64,000 nucleotides of DNA from Mycosphaerelloides madeirae (Eukaryota > Ascomycota > Dothideomycetes > Mycosphaerellales > Mycosphaerellaceae), in assembly GCA_002785995.1 (NCBI GenBank), contig NHNV01000076.1:1-64000 (forward strand). The letters run 5' to 3'. Position 1 is the stretch's first letter, and every line of letters begins with the position of its first letter. The position numbers and the translations under genes are program-made. The notes under the pieces are model-generated. The model was not told the origin of the DNA, did no database searches, and was given only the letters and a program-made list of their open reading frames with translations. Below, in pieces: positions 43,429 through 54,344 of this stretch.

Positions 43429-44089
43429 CTCGCTTGATTGCGGAGTGATGTAGTGTATGAATGTGCAGTGGATTAAGTTGCAGAAGGACAGAAAGCAGCA
43501 GCACGCAAGTGCAGCCAAAGGCATACGCACGATCACTGGCGCATGCTGGCAGGTGCTAGGCTTGTGACATACCGAGACGCCCATTCATCTCTTGATCAAC
43601 CGATCCTCCCCTATCACAGTCTCGCTCCTCTCTCTTTCACATGCACAACCCGTGCTTTCCGCTCTTGGTTGCTGTCGCATTCACTTGGACAGGGCGGTCG
43701 CGCAGTCGCTGTTGACGAGCTCTTTCTATGTCGGTTGAGTCGACTCGAGTCGGAGGGAGGGGTCAAGAAGTGTGTGCGCACTGCGTCAAGTGTAATGTCG
43801 TTGTCTTCCGCTTCAAGATTTTTAGAAAATAAAGATGTGTGTGAGCGTGAGGTGCATGTGAGGTACGTTCGCGTCTGGACTCGCTCCACACCTCTATCAA
43901 ATAAGGTTTCGCTTATTCGCTTATTCCCGAGCAGTGGAGGACCCTGGCTTCAAAATATTGATGAGAGCGCCTCGTGAAAATTGACAAATAGTTCGCCCCG
44001 AACATGTCGAATTTATATCATATGCCTACCACTCGAATGTCTCAACTGCCACCATTGTCTCTCCCCCTCTTGGTAGGAGAAGACTGTCT
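43429..44089. other. Intergenic, NOT2 promoter and VPS53 3' region
   Basis: 661 nt, both neighbours on minus. No gene recognised. Confidence 0.5.
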
Positions 44090-46657
44090 CTACCCATCCC
44101 TCCTTCCAAAAGCCCCAAACGGAGCCGACCCATCCCGCTTAAACAACCTGCCCAAATTCTTCAAATTCTCATTAAAGCTCGGTGTGATATCCCTCTCGCC
44201 ATCAGTACCCGGAAGCGGAGGCGACGTAGTCCGACTAGTAATACTCGTGCTCACAGCCCCGTCTCTTCCTGGAATGCCCAAATTAGGTGTCCCAGAAGCG
44301 AAACGATCGCCGGCGTCACGAGCAGCATTCATCAGCGCCGTTCCAAAATTGGTGGGATCGAAACGGACCGGTAGTGAGGGAGAAGAGTGTGAGGCTGCAC
44401 TTTCTTTGAGACCTGCGAGGCCGAGACCTGCGCCTGGGCCAGCTGGGGCCTGTGCTAGTAGCTGCAGATTGCCTATGAGCTGGTTGTTGACTTGTAGGTT
44501 CTCGTTGGCAGGACTGGCTTTGTGGGCGTTGAAGAGTTCGATGAGGTGGCTCTGGTCTTGTCTCCTACTAATACCTTTGAGTTCTAGGATCTTGCGGAAG
44601 TTCGGTTCTGATCGGTCGCGGATGTGGATTAGATAGGCCTGAACGAGACCTTCTGGAGGTGAAGATCGGACCTGCAGTGTCTTGAGCAGTGAATCCAGCT
44701 TGCCGGTGCTCTGATTGACCCTTTTGACAAACGTTGGATTCAACGGTGTCCCAGGCTCCGCATTTAGTGTGGCAAGTTCCGCCAGCCCTTTCTTGAAGGG
44801 ATACGAGTCGAGCAGCATCTGTTCAGCGCCCGTCTCCGATACTGGTCGACAAATGACAATGTTGGTGATGTAAGAGTTCGTCAGAGCGTCCACAAGGTTA
44901 TCGCAGTAAGCTCGAGCGTATTGTGGTTTGTGCAAATAGCGTAGGATATCCCGACTTCGGTCCTTCACACGCTGGAGCAAGGTTGATACGAAATCGCTCT
45001 GATCGCCAACGCTGTCCATCTTGCTCCATGGTACCGCACGCATTGATCGCCAAGCTGGCTCACAGTCGGCCTCGGTCTTATGCACAAGTCCACGTATGGC
45101 CGCGGAAGCCACCCCCATGAAGGTGTCGGCCTGGGACTGCAAATCCACCTTTTCGCGTAGTTCCTCGTCGATCCTGAATTTGATCTTCTCCTCCAGCTGG
45201 TTGATCGTCGTATAGCAGTAGTCCGCCGTGTTTAGAATGATCACAGCGTCTTCCACGCTAGGCCCACCGGTCTTCTCAGACAGGAAGTAGAAAAGCACTT
45301 GTTGGGCGTACGCATCCAGATACTTCGCAAAAGTCTTTGACAACTCCAGAAGCCTGATACCAGTAGATAGTTTGGCACACTGTGCAAGGGTAACTCGATA
45401 GCTGTGGAAGAGCTCCGTGGAAGATGGAATAACCAGCTGAGAGTGAAACTCTTCTTCGGGGTTGCGAATGGGCTGTTGCCGATATCGTGGTATGAGCGTA
45501 GCAAGCTGCTTGTCCTGCGACTCAACCCATATGCTCAAATACGGCTCAAAAGCTTCCGAGATTGCCTGACTGAAGCCGTGGCGTGTTTGCTCAGCAGAAT
45601 TGATCGTGTCCATGGACGATCTCGACTCCCCCGATTGAAAGCGACGTTCTAGACTGTGCTCAAAATCCAGTGTCTCTTGCAAGCACGAGAGGAGTAGATT
45701 GACATCTGGTGGCTGTCCATCTGCTCTCCGCATCGATCGCTGCAAGATACCTTTGTAGTCATCGCGTGTGTTCTCGCAGAAAGCGTTGGCCAGCATCTCG
45801 TTTACCTTCCAGTGGGGTGGAAACAACATCCCATGTTCCGTATCGTAAGTCTTTAACATTCGATTGAACCACGAGTACCGCCGAGAGATATTGTCCAGAG
45901 ATCCAGCCTCGTCATTCCCCCGAAATACCTGGCGGTACTCTCGCAGCTGCGTGTTACAGTACCATGTCACCAATCTTGCTCTTGCGTGATCACCCAACGA
46001 GTCCATAACTTGACAGGCCTCGCTCAGCATGCCTCGCTTCTGCTGAATCTCGCTTCGGGCGAAAGTGACTTCGAAGTCTTCACAGACCTGCTCCAGCAGC
46101 TCTCTCTGCACCTCCGCTACATTCCTACTCAGCGCAGCAATCTGATCAATACTCCTGTAGCTCTTGAAGTGCGCCATAAGCTGGATGACAGCCTGCAGCA
46201 AATGTGCGCATTCCCTGTACTGTCTGCTCTGGCTGAGCCCTCTCAGCTGCTCATACGCCGTTGTCAGCATCTGCAATCGCTTAAGCGCCGTCATGGATAG
46301 TGTGAGGTTCCTCTTTGTGCTGTCCAGCCTCTTGATATCTGCCGTCATTTCTGTGATTGTGCGTTCCGTCTGCAGCGCTCTTTCCCGTACGCCCTCGATC
46401 TTAGCGAACATGTCCGCCAACTCTGCCTTTGCATCTTGTATCCTTCGCACGCTATCTGAGTCCGATGTTGTCTGCGCAGTGACAAGCGCGGAGATGTCGG
46501 TATCGAGGGTATTTTGGTAGCTTTGCAGGCCTGCTGAGACATTGCCGACTGAGGTGAGCGCGGAGGGTTGCGAGAAGAGGAGGTTCAAGTGGCCGATGGG
46601 GTTGTAATCGACTGCGTCCAGCGCGTCTATCGGGAGGGCGCCATTGACAGCGGTCAT
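44090..46657 (-). CDS. VPS53: GARP complex subunit VPS53
   Basis: Tethering-factor subunit of the Golgi-associated retrograde protein complex, which captures endosome-derived vesicles at the trans-Golgi. 855 aa, single exon. The N-terminal region follows the VPS53 pattern: YNPIGHLNLLFSQPSAL, coiled coils with RRIQDAKAELADMFAKI, the diagnostic TADIKRLDSTKRNLTLSMTAL (residues about 105-125), and RQYRECAHLLQAV. Mid-protein come YSWFNRMLKTYD and FPPHWKVNEMLANAFC, and later NTADYCYTTINQLEEKI. The C-terminal 100 residues are Ser/Gly-rich and end in DGSAPFGAFGRR, a variable tail. COG4 was considered but the motif order is that of VPS53. ATG 46657 is preceded by an AT-rich leader. Confidence 0.92.
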   Translation of the reverse strand: MTAVNGALPIDALDAVDYNPIGHLNLLFSQPSALTSVGNVSAGLQSYQNTLDTDISALVTAQTTSDSDSVRRIQDAKAELADMFAKIEGVRERALQTERTITEMTADIKRLDSTKRNLTLSMTALKRLQMLTTAYEQLRGLSQSRQYRECAHLLQAVIQLMAHFKSYRSIDQIAALSRNVAEVQRELLEQVCEDFEVTFARSEIQQKRGMLSEACQVMDSLGDHARARLVTWYCNTQLREYRQVFRGNDEAGSLDNISRRYSWFNRMLKTYDTEHGMLFPPHWKVNEMLANAFCENTRDDYKGILQRSMRRADGQPPDVNLLLSCLQETLDFEHSLERRFQSGESRSSMDTINSAEQTRHGFSQAISEAFEPYLSIWVESQDKQLATLIPRYRQQPIRNPEEEFHSQLVIPSSTELFHSYRVTLAQCAKLSTGIRLLELSKTFAKYLDAYAQQVLFYFLSEKTGGPSVEDAVIILNTADYCYTTINQLEEKIKFRIDEELREKVDLQSQADTFMGVASAAIRGLVHKTEADCEPAWRSMRAVPWSKMDSVGDQSDFVSTLLQRVKDRSRDILRYLHKPQYARAYCDNLVDALTNSYITNIVICRPVSETGAEQMLLDSYPFKKGLAELATLNAEPGTPLNPTFVKRVNQSTGKLDSLLKTLQVRSSPPEGLVQAYLIHIRDRSEPNFRKILELKGISRRQDQSHLIELFNAHKASPANENLQVNNQLIGNLQLLAQAPAGPGAGLGLAGLKESAASHSSPSLPVRFDPTNFGTALMNAARDAGDRFASGTPNLGIPGRDGAVSTSITSRTTSPPLPGTDGERDITPSFNENLKNLGRLFKRDGSAPFGAFGRRDG

Positions 46658-46732
46658 GGGGGGTGTATCTGGTGAGGTGGAAGTGGTTTAAATGGTATGA
46701 AGTTGCTTGCTGGCGGGAGTAATACGAAAATA

Positions 46733-47292
46733 CAGTAGACATCCGCTATAGCGACGTTCCGGATACCGATGTATCAGTGTAACGATAGGTTCGGCTACCT
46801 CCCTTGAAATTACAGTGCAGGCCAATGATATAGCGATATCGTTAGGATCTAGCCGAAATTTTAGTAAGGACCGGTATAGCAAAACAGTAGGGAGGGCGCA
46901 TTACCGGGCCTTCCCCGAGTGTTTCCCTCTTCCTATTTAGGGTTTGGGTTGTTTAGGGTTGTTAAATTGCAACAACTACGATGTTTTCGATATCTTTCTC
47001 GAGGTTTTGTGGATTAAACCTCGGCAGGTAGTCAGTTCGACCAGTTTTCCAATTTGCTAGAGATTTTAGGAATATTTGATAGAGAGAGGAAAGGTAGGTT
47101 ATAGAGAGACGTGTTTTGAAGATGTTTCTTGATTAGAGAACATAAATTTAGGGGATTTCTATTTCGAAGGGGGTTGACCTTTAGGCTTAAAGATACTCGT
47201 CTGGCTCTCGACCGAATTCGGTATAACGATTAATCCGCTATAACGATCTTGCAGGTCACCTCCAGTGCTATCAATATAGTGAATGTTTCTTG
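46733..47292. mobile_element. Decayed pogo/Fot1-like MITE
   Basis: About 560 bp, more AT-rich than its surroundings. The left end CAGTAGACATCCGCTATAG (46733 on) and the right end, read in reverse complement, CAAGAAACATTCACTATAT (47292 down) match at 16 of 23 positions counting the flanking TA. Most mismatches are transitions. A TA dinucleotide lies at each border (46731-46732, 47293-47294), as with Tc1/mariner and pogo target duplications. Subterminal CCGCTATAACGAT-like motifs near 47233-47247 repeat the left end. There is no transposase frame, so it is non-autonomous or wrecked. Confidence 0.55.
46936..46960 (+). repeat. Short telomere-like tract
   Basis: TTTAGGG occurs twice here with TTTGGGTTG between, inside the decayed element. 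The heptamer resembles plant-type telomere repeats rather than the TTAGGG usual in filamentous ascomycetes; it is short and may be chance. Confidence 0.3.
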
Positions 47293-47394
47293 TACGCGCA
47301 TCTTCGCAATTCGTATTCATCCATCTACTTTCGGGATACACTAGTAGACTAGCGCACACGACTGGTCTGTGTTGACCCAAGTTCGGAAAGGCCA

Positions 47395-47688
47395 ATGGAG
47401 GCGACATCCTTTGATCTCAGCAACTTGAACCTCACCAACAACTTCGTCACCCGCAATTTCAGCACCCATCAAGCAGCCGCTGCTGGCCGACAGCCCATTG
47501 ATACTGCATACAGTGCCATTCTACACGTGTTGGTAAAAATGAGATTCCGCCCGACGGATCTTGGACTCGAAGAAGCGCCCAAATTTGCCTATCTCTTGGA
47601 CCAGGAGAATCTGGTGCTCAAGAAATACATACAGGCTCTAGAATATGACGGTAAGGCATGCACGGTATGCCCGACCCGCCAATTTTAA
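47395..47688 (+). CDS. Small hypothetical protein next to the transposon remnant
   Basis: 97-codon frame with ATG at 47395, predicted soluble, no recognised domain. It begins about 100 nt after the right border of the pogo-like remnant and overlaps the start of the F-box-like wreck (47664). It could be the first exon of a longer gene: a GTAAGG donor lies at 47651. Evidence is only frame length and protein-like composition. Confidence 0.3.
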   Translation: MEATSFDLSNLNLTNNFVTRNFSTHQAAAAGRQPIDTAYSAILHVLVKMRFRPTDLGLEEAPKFAYLLDQENLVLKKYIQALEYDGKACTVCPTRQF

Positions 47689-48937
47689 GCCTACCGGATG
47701 AGCTGCTGGGCATGATCGTAGACGAGTGCGCTGGTAGCCACAACGCTATCAAGACCTTTCGCTTCGTACACCCACGGCTGGCCTACCTACGGCACACGAT
47801 GCAAATTTCGTTCCAAGAAGTGCTGTTCTGTCCCAGAAGTGCCACGCCGTCGAACCGCGATCGCGATCTTGATGCATTACGCGAATTAAAGCCCTACGCT
47901 CGCAAAGCAAGTTTACGCCTCTCACAGTCGAGCTGAAGTACATTCCTGAGCGGGCCAGTCGCTTGGAAGTTGAAATGGAGGCGGCAAGATGTGCTTGGGA
48001 CAAGCCAAGGTGTGACAAGTCGCTACTTGACACACCAAAATGAGTGCGACATGTCGCTCGAATTCCTGGCAGATTTGTTCGTGGACGCATTGAAGATGCT
48101 CAAGAGGGGTCGAGCAAGTTCGAGTGGAACTTTCTAATGTCAAGTCTTCTTACGGAAGACGTCTATCACTCCCTGACAATGACGAGATCTACGCTTTAGC
48201 AATCGGCTGCGTTGCGCGCGCTACACTCCGCCCCATCGAGTTCGAGTTCGGCTTCGAGAACAGTACCCTTCTGGATACCGATCTACAGCGTAATTTTGTT
48301 TCATGGCATCGACTGGACCTGAGCAGGCTGCAAATGCTTGAGATCTCTTCATACACCTCTGGACTGAATACCCGCAAGCATTGCAAAGTGCGTTTCTTCG
48401 CTGCAGCATCTGAGACTCAAATACGTTGGTACCCTTTTCAAGAGAGCACATCAGTCAGCACTGCCTGCTTTACACACAGTTGAACTGTGTTGTTCACAAG
48501 TGCAGCTTCGTCATTTTGGGCGCTGGATCCGGGACCTGCCCGGCCTCGAAGAACTCTACATTGCCAAAGACGAATACGAAGACATAAGATCTGGGTAGAT
48601 GGGCTTCGAGTCGTGGCGACCGCTATTCGACGGCATTCGGGTGCGTTCAACTGGGTTCAAAGTGACTTTCAAATCCTTACAGGTGTGTTGGGACGTACGC
48701 CAAGGTCATTGGTGGTCATTCTCACTCAGCATGCACACCGATGCCCCGGTAGATGATGCTGCCTTGAACGGAACAGACGAAATTGAAATGGGCAACAAAG
48801 CTCGCGCGATGGTCGCATATATGGCCAATACCGGGGAATGGTCGATAACCGAAGATTATTTGTTAAGCAAGGATGAGCTACGAGAAGCATGTCATATTGT
48901 GAGCGAAGACAAGTCGATAAGCGAACAGGAGCCCTGA
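47664..48937 (+). pseudogene. F-box-like gene, frameshifted and interrupted
   Basis: Starts with a plausible F-box-like head (SLPDELLGMIVDECAG ... TFRFVHPRLAYLR). The similarity to fungal F-box proteins then continues in other frames: KFTPLTVELKYIPERASRLEVEMEA-type sequence from 47909 in a second frame, a third block from 48145 (DEIYALAIGCVARATLRPIEFEF), and a fourth from about 48506 (HFGRWIRDLPGLEELYI, then after an in-frame TAG, WRPLFDGIR). At least three frame changes and several stops are needed. The junctions do not look like introns, so a decayed gene is most likely; a multi-intron gene with odd splice sites is the alternative. Confidence 0.45.
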
Positions 48938-49462
48938 AGCGAAGACGAATTGCCGGGCCGAGATGAGTGACGGTGACGGGAACTCCTATCACCTCCGTCC
49001 CGCTGGAAGGAATTACTTTGATTCAGCGACTACGACTTGCAAAAAACGAGTGCAACCTGGCTGCCATGATATTTGTTGGTCGAAGAGATGGGTCTCGAGC
49101 CTATCGAACAACTTCTCAGGACGATGCTCCTACTAGAACTTCGTCACTCTCTATATGCTTGCGCTTCACATCTCTCCGATCCTCTCAGTCGGTGTTCCGG
49201 CCTTGAGGCTCGAGTCCTTTGCTTTCAGGGCATTATTCACACGCCTGTTCTTCTTCTCTCCCATGCATCTCACTCTTCTGCAAGCAATGCCAGTGTCCTT
49301 GCGACGAAGCAGCATCGAAGACCGCTCCAGAACGATGGGATCCTGAGCTCCGGTACCCTTGCTTCAACCTTCGGCAACACCCCCTCGTCTTTCGGCTGAG
49401 CTCTTTGGATTTGGTAGCGTCGCTTGTCGTCCGGGGAACCAACGATGATAATCGGCCCAGTC
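48938..49462. other. Intergenic, no gene seen
   Basis: 525 nt between the F-box-like wreck and the 3' end of the Tle1-GTPase gene. Nothing recognised. Confidence 0.5.
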
Positions 49463-52400
49463 TCATCCAGGCAACTCATGCACCTTCCCCATAGACCCCG
49501 GAGCCTCCAACTCAACCCTCTTCATTTCCTCGCCAGCCAACTCAACTCTCGCCCTCCGATCCCCCTCAAGCTCAATGGCCTCCACATACTTCCCAGCAGA
49601 CAACTCCGAAACCGCACTAGTAGCCTCCATCTCTACCGCCTTCCGGTTCGCCTCTCTCAACTCACTCAAGAAACTCGCACTCGAGCTCGGACTCCTCATC
49701 TCATCCTCCTCGTCCTCTCTCTCATCCTTCCTCGACCTACTAATATCCAGCGGCAGATCCACGCCATCTAGGAGTTTGTCTTTGTAGGCGATCGTGAAGC
49801 CCTCAATGGTGGACTGTATCTTGTCGAACATGTAGCATGCAGAAACGTTCCGTCTCGGAACTAATTTCCGAATATCGTGGTGGACGTGTTGAGAATACCC
49901 CCGGATGCGATATATCCTTGCGGCGGCTTGGACATCCTTCTCGTCGGGCTGCCCACTTTCGCGGAAGGTGACTTCTTTGAAGGAGCGGACGAGGGTGAGG
50001 ATGAGGTCGCAAGACATGAGGAGAAAGAGGCGGCAGGTGGAGGGAACAACCTGTGAGGGCGTGGTGAGTAATGACCTTGCAGCTGTCCTTACAATCTTTT
50101 TACTTACCAACGGTACACTGAGAGCGCCAGTAACAATCCAAGCGGGAATCCCTCCCGCAAATCCAGTCCCTATATATCCCAGCGTATTCATGCACTCAGC
50201 CAAAGCCACGGAAAAGTCAATGCCCAAATGATTCCAAACATTCTGCTTCAGCGCATGAATTGCGCCTTCGGCCGACACAGTCGGTAGACCAAAGCAGTTG
50301 AGAATCGCCTTGCAGACTTTGTTCGCAGCAACCTTTCGATGGCTCGTCGGGCCCGCAACCGTCTGAAGAGCGGTCAGCGTCAGTCTCATGAATGACGAAT
50401 GCTTTTTATATATGGGACTTACGAAGGAAACGCTAGTAGCTCTTCGCACGAGAATCCGGTAGCGACGCATTACTTCACATAATGCCATGTCAACCTTCAG
50501 ATCAATCCGCGTTACTTGGGCTCGGATGTATAGCAGACGCACTTTGTCAGTATCGAAGCAATCCGAGGTTGTTTTACTGAGTTGGGCGATGGAAGTTTCG
50601 TCGTCTGAGTTTATGTTTCAGCCAAAAGTTGAATCATATAGACGGCTTGTGGGGGCTCACCTTGGCTCACAGCAACAAGTGCATCGAGTCTTCCGTCTGG
50701 CACGGATGTCATCTCTTCGCGGATTTGTCCCAGCCGGTTAGCCAGCTGCTCGTCGGCATACTGGTCACATGCGTCTTCATCGAAAGGCTGTCGTAGCTTT
50801 TTGAGCTCTTTGCGGCGTTTCGAGAATGCGAGGTCGAGCAGATCATCTTTCTTCGTTGCCACCACGACTATGGGCACTTCCTTCGCGTACTTCGAAACTG
50901 CCTGGAAAAGTTTCTCCGTAGCCGTCTGCAATGTTCTTGAGCTGTTGATTTCGATGCAAAACCTGTCGTTGTGAGCAAGTCTCCAGTACCATTGCCAGAA
51001 CATATCTCGAATCCTACCATATTACGTGCAGACGCTCTCTCACGTCCACAACTTCAGATTTTGCCTTGAGAAACTCCTCAATAGCACGGAACTCACTGTC
51101 GGCTCCGGCCTCAAAGCCTCCCGAATCGTGCACAATCAAGTCCGGCCTGCCTTCGAAAGTGATTTCCTCTCTGACATCATGGATACCTCGTGCCCGATCG
51201 GAGCTTTGCGTAACGTTGACTCCGAATGTCTTGTTGATTAAAGTTGACTTCCCGACCCCTGTATTGCCGCACACGAGCACTCGGATTGCTCCAGGCTCCG
51301 GAGTGTCCTCCGCAGTCTCGTCGCCCCAGAAGCCAAAATTAACGACGCCGTCTTTGGTTCCGAGCATCTTTTCCCTCCAATCCTCCAAGTTGCGCTGGAG
51401 TTTTGCCTCCTTCGTATCCAACACGACATTAATATGCTCGTCAAGAAGGAGATATACAGAAGGATGGATGACTGTCCCTTGAGGAGCGTAATCGCAGAAC
51501 CCACGCAAGTACCCATTGCCATCGAACGGTGAGCGCAATCTTTTCGCCCGGATGGAACCTTGCCGGGTGTTGAGCCTCACCGAGTACGATCCTTGGTATC
51601 TTGGCAGTTCATGCACGACGCGGAGATCCTGCATCGTCGCGACGACACCATTCGAGGCTGTAAAAGATGCTTTCTTCGCTTCCTTGCCATTCTGTTGTCG
51701 TGGAAAGACCACAGAGAGAGGCTGTTCAACGTTACCACGATGCTGGCGTCCTTCGAAATCGAACCAGACCCCAGATGCGGCGGCTTCTAGCACCATCCAT
51801 TGGAGTGGATACAACCCGAGTCCTGCTTTCGCAGAGGCGCCGCCCATGTCCTGGTGGGTTCCTATGAACCATGCTTGTAATTCGCTGCGACCTGTGTCTC
51901 GAAGTCTGAGACCGTAGAATTCTTCGGGGTAGATGTACTCCGGACTAAGCGCTTTCTTGTCTTCGTGGAGGGCTAGAGCTTGTCTGAGATGTACGATTGA
52001 TGAGTTGAAGGTAATGTCAAAGCCGCTGTCGTCGTGAACAGCCCTGACGGTGTCGAATGCCCCAAGAAAACGTATCTTTGGCGGTATTCGGGAGTCCGCA
52101 GTACTAGTGCTCGACAATGAGGAGACGGTGCTAGCCTGGATATTGTTAGCGATCGAATTAAATAGCAATGAGAGCGGTGTACGGACTCGTGTTAGGGTTG
52201 GCGATCGAAGCGAGACTCTATCCGAGTGTTTTCTGATTTTCTTATAGTCCTTCTCGAAATCTGCGGTTCCGGCTGAGGCGAGAGCTCCGAAGTGATGCAA
52301 AAGCCCGGCCACTGCCCGTACAACGTAGGCTCCTCGCGCGAAGCCAAAGAAGACGACCTCGTCACGCTCCCCCGTAAGCTGGCAGCACGCCTCGTACACA

Positions 52401-52723
52401 TTCTGTATCTGCTGATGATATCCTTGGCCGGGCAAAGCGGCTTGTAGGGTGTCCTTGGAAAAGATATCGTCTGCAGCGCTGATCCCAGGAAAGTATCTGG
52501 GGACTTGGTTGTATTCGACGCCCGATCCTAGCTCAGCACACGGCCCACTCTGGACGCTGGCGTACATCCGGTAGACATTTGTCTGGTTGGTCTCGGTCCG
52601 GGAGTCATATCGTGTGCCATCCACACAAATGATCAGTCTTGTTGGCAAGCCACTGTCGGAAACCGATAGCGGCGAAATCGGGGACACAGGAGTCCTGGTC
52701 GTTAGGAATTCCTTCTTGTCCAT
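49463..52723 (-). CDS. Tle1-like (DUF2235) hydrolase domain fused to a P-loop GTPase
   Basis: Model: 52723-51018, 50962-50661, 50604-50423, 50362-50108, 50050-49463, 1010 aa, introns 55-60 nt. ATG 52723 is the first in frame. Residues about 25-390 resemble the DUF2235/Tle1 alpha/beta-hydrolase fold (LIICVDGTRYDS, GAFDTV, WFIGTHQDMGG), but the nucleophile elbow reads FGFARGA: Ala129 stands where Ser is expected. Residues about 480-640 are a small-GTPase-like P-loop domain: GNTGVGKSTL (Walker A), HDSGGF (switch II, DxxG-like), RLHVIWFCIE and VVVATKKDDL (NKxD variant). A hydrophobic region (residues about 740-830) and a charged tail follow. Fungal proteins of this design are uncharacterised; a role in membrane or non-self responses is speculation. 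Confidence 0.82.
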
Positions 52724-53643
52724 TGCTGCGGCCAAAGATGAGCTGTGAGCTCGCCGAGCCCATGCGTGGTGAAGTGGGAACTCTTAGGACGAGCAAGCAG
52801 TCAGTAGTATGGTTAATAATGTTTCTCAAGGCAGGCCTTCTGCGGCATGACGCAAGGAGGCACAGGAAGGCTGCCACGTTTTAGAAGAGTCCCAATGCTG
52901 GATCCTGAGGCAACGTACTCTACTGACATGAAGAGAGGCACAGCGAGAACCTGAGGTCTTGCTCGGGGAGGAGCAGGGGGATTCACGGGCGGGATGCTGC
53001 TAATGGCAAAAGATCGGCCTGAGTGCAGGGCGTGCAGGATTCGGTGCGAGCTGCGGCTTTGTTCTGCGTCGTCGCAACGCAGCGCTGCGCCTCCACACGT
53101 CGACACCAACGCCCAGGCATCAAAATTCTTCTGCACATTCGACACGGATGTGATGTGCATGTAGAGGGAAAGGGAGCGGACAGGCAACTGGGAGCGACCG
53201 CCGTTGGCCGTCGAGAAGTCCGAGCCGAACGCGAACGAATGCGAGCCATCCCAGCCCCTTTCTTCGCTTCATTCCCTCGTTCTCTCCTTCTTCTTCGTCA
53301 ACCTACCGTTCGCGGACCAGATCGTCCACCAGCAGCTAGAGTCGCTCATATACCTCGCTGTGAGCGCGAAGAGATGCAGAATAGAGCTTCCGAACTCGTT
53401 CACATCCGCAACAGACACAAATTCCTGAGCAAGTTCCAGGACCGGCGGAAATGGGGGCTGTACGCCGACCAATATTGGCATATCTACCCACGTCGGGCAG
53501 AAGGATCGCATTGATGTCCATTAGTGAGCGTAACTAGCAACTATCAGTGCAGGAAGCACGTTTGTCTCGTTTCATCAACCCAAAAGAATGACAGAAGTCC
53601 GTTGCTCTTTTCCCAACGCAATATATCGCCACGTCGACCCCAT
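52724..53643. other. Intergenic, no gene seen
   Basis: 920 nt; a 163-codon plus-strand frame (53023-53514) has no recognised domain and overlaps other frames. Holds the promoter of the Tle1-GTPase gene and the 3' end of the NTF2-like gene. Confidence 0.45.
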
Positions 53644-54344
53644 CTATCCCCGACCGTTGACAGTGCAGGTGACCTCGCCATCATCGGCACCCCAGGCGAT
53701 GCTATCGAACTCGAGGTAAAGCGTCGAGACTTGCAATCCTGGCAACGGGATGATACCGGTGGAGGGACCAGTGCGAGTCAACTTGAACTGTCATATGGGA
53801 CTAAGATCAGTACTCGAGGCTCTGGATGATGAGGAAGCTTTTCAGAACTCACGAGATTGAAACCCTTGACGGGATATTTCCCGGAGCCGATCTTAGCGAA
53901 GTTCCATTGCCAAAGCACTTGGTCGCAGGCAACAAGCACCTGGAGAGTCTGGATTCCGCCGTAAGGAGGAGCGAAGTTCACAACTCCGTTGATCCACTCC
54001 GCCTTAGAGTGCGCGGACTTGCCGTCACCATTGAGCTGGATTGGAAGTCAGTATGGGAAGGAGAAGGCATGGAATGAGAAAGAACTACTTACCGAAAGTC
54101 CTTGAAGAGAGAGGACTGAGTTGGAGTACTCAACGAAGTTGTCAGCGAGCAAGATGTTTGCAGTCTGAGCGGGCGTTCCGAGTGAAGAATTCTGGTGTGC
54201 GAGAACACTAGCGAAGTTCTGGACGAAGGTGTTGGCTTCTTGCTGAGAGACGCAGTTGAGTATGTTTCGCTCTTCAACATCGACAGGGCTGGCGAGGGCC
54301 GAAGCAGCGAAGGCCAGGACGGAGGTGATGAGAGTGGTCTTCAT
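53644..54344 (-). CDS. Small secreted NTF2-like protein
   Basis: 192 aa before processing, model 54344-54093, 54035-53853, 53787-53644 with 57- and 65-nt introns. The signal peptide (MKTTLITSVLAFAASALASP) is clear. The mature part begins NCVSQQEANTFVQNFASVL and has the cone-like NTF2/SnoaL pattern: ADNFVEYSNSV, AEWINGVVNFAPP, TLQVLVACDQVLWQWNFAKIG, then FKLTRTGPSTGI. There are three Cys, one near the mature N-terminus, one mid-protein and one at the end (EVTCTVNG). Fungi carry many secreted NTF2-like proteins, some induced in host contact; no enzymatic residues are evident. Effector or cell-surface role unknown. Confidence 0.8.

Noticed and set aside
44090..46657. COG4 (Golgi tether) as identity for the 855-aa protein
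   Set aside because: Motif order (TADIKRLDSTKRNLT, FPPHWKV, coiled-coil spacing) matches VPS53 of the GARP complex instead.
53023..53514. 163-codon plus-strand frame
   Set aside because: No recognisable similarity or signal, composition Arg-rich as expected from chance in GC-rich DNA.
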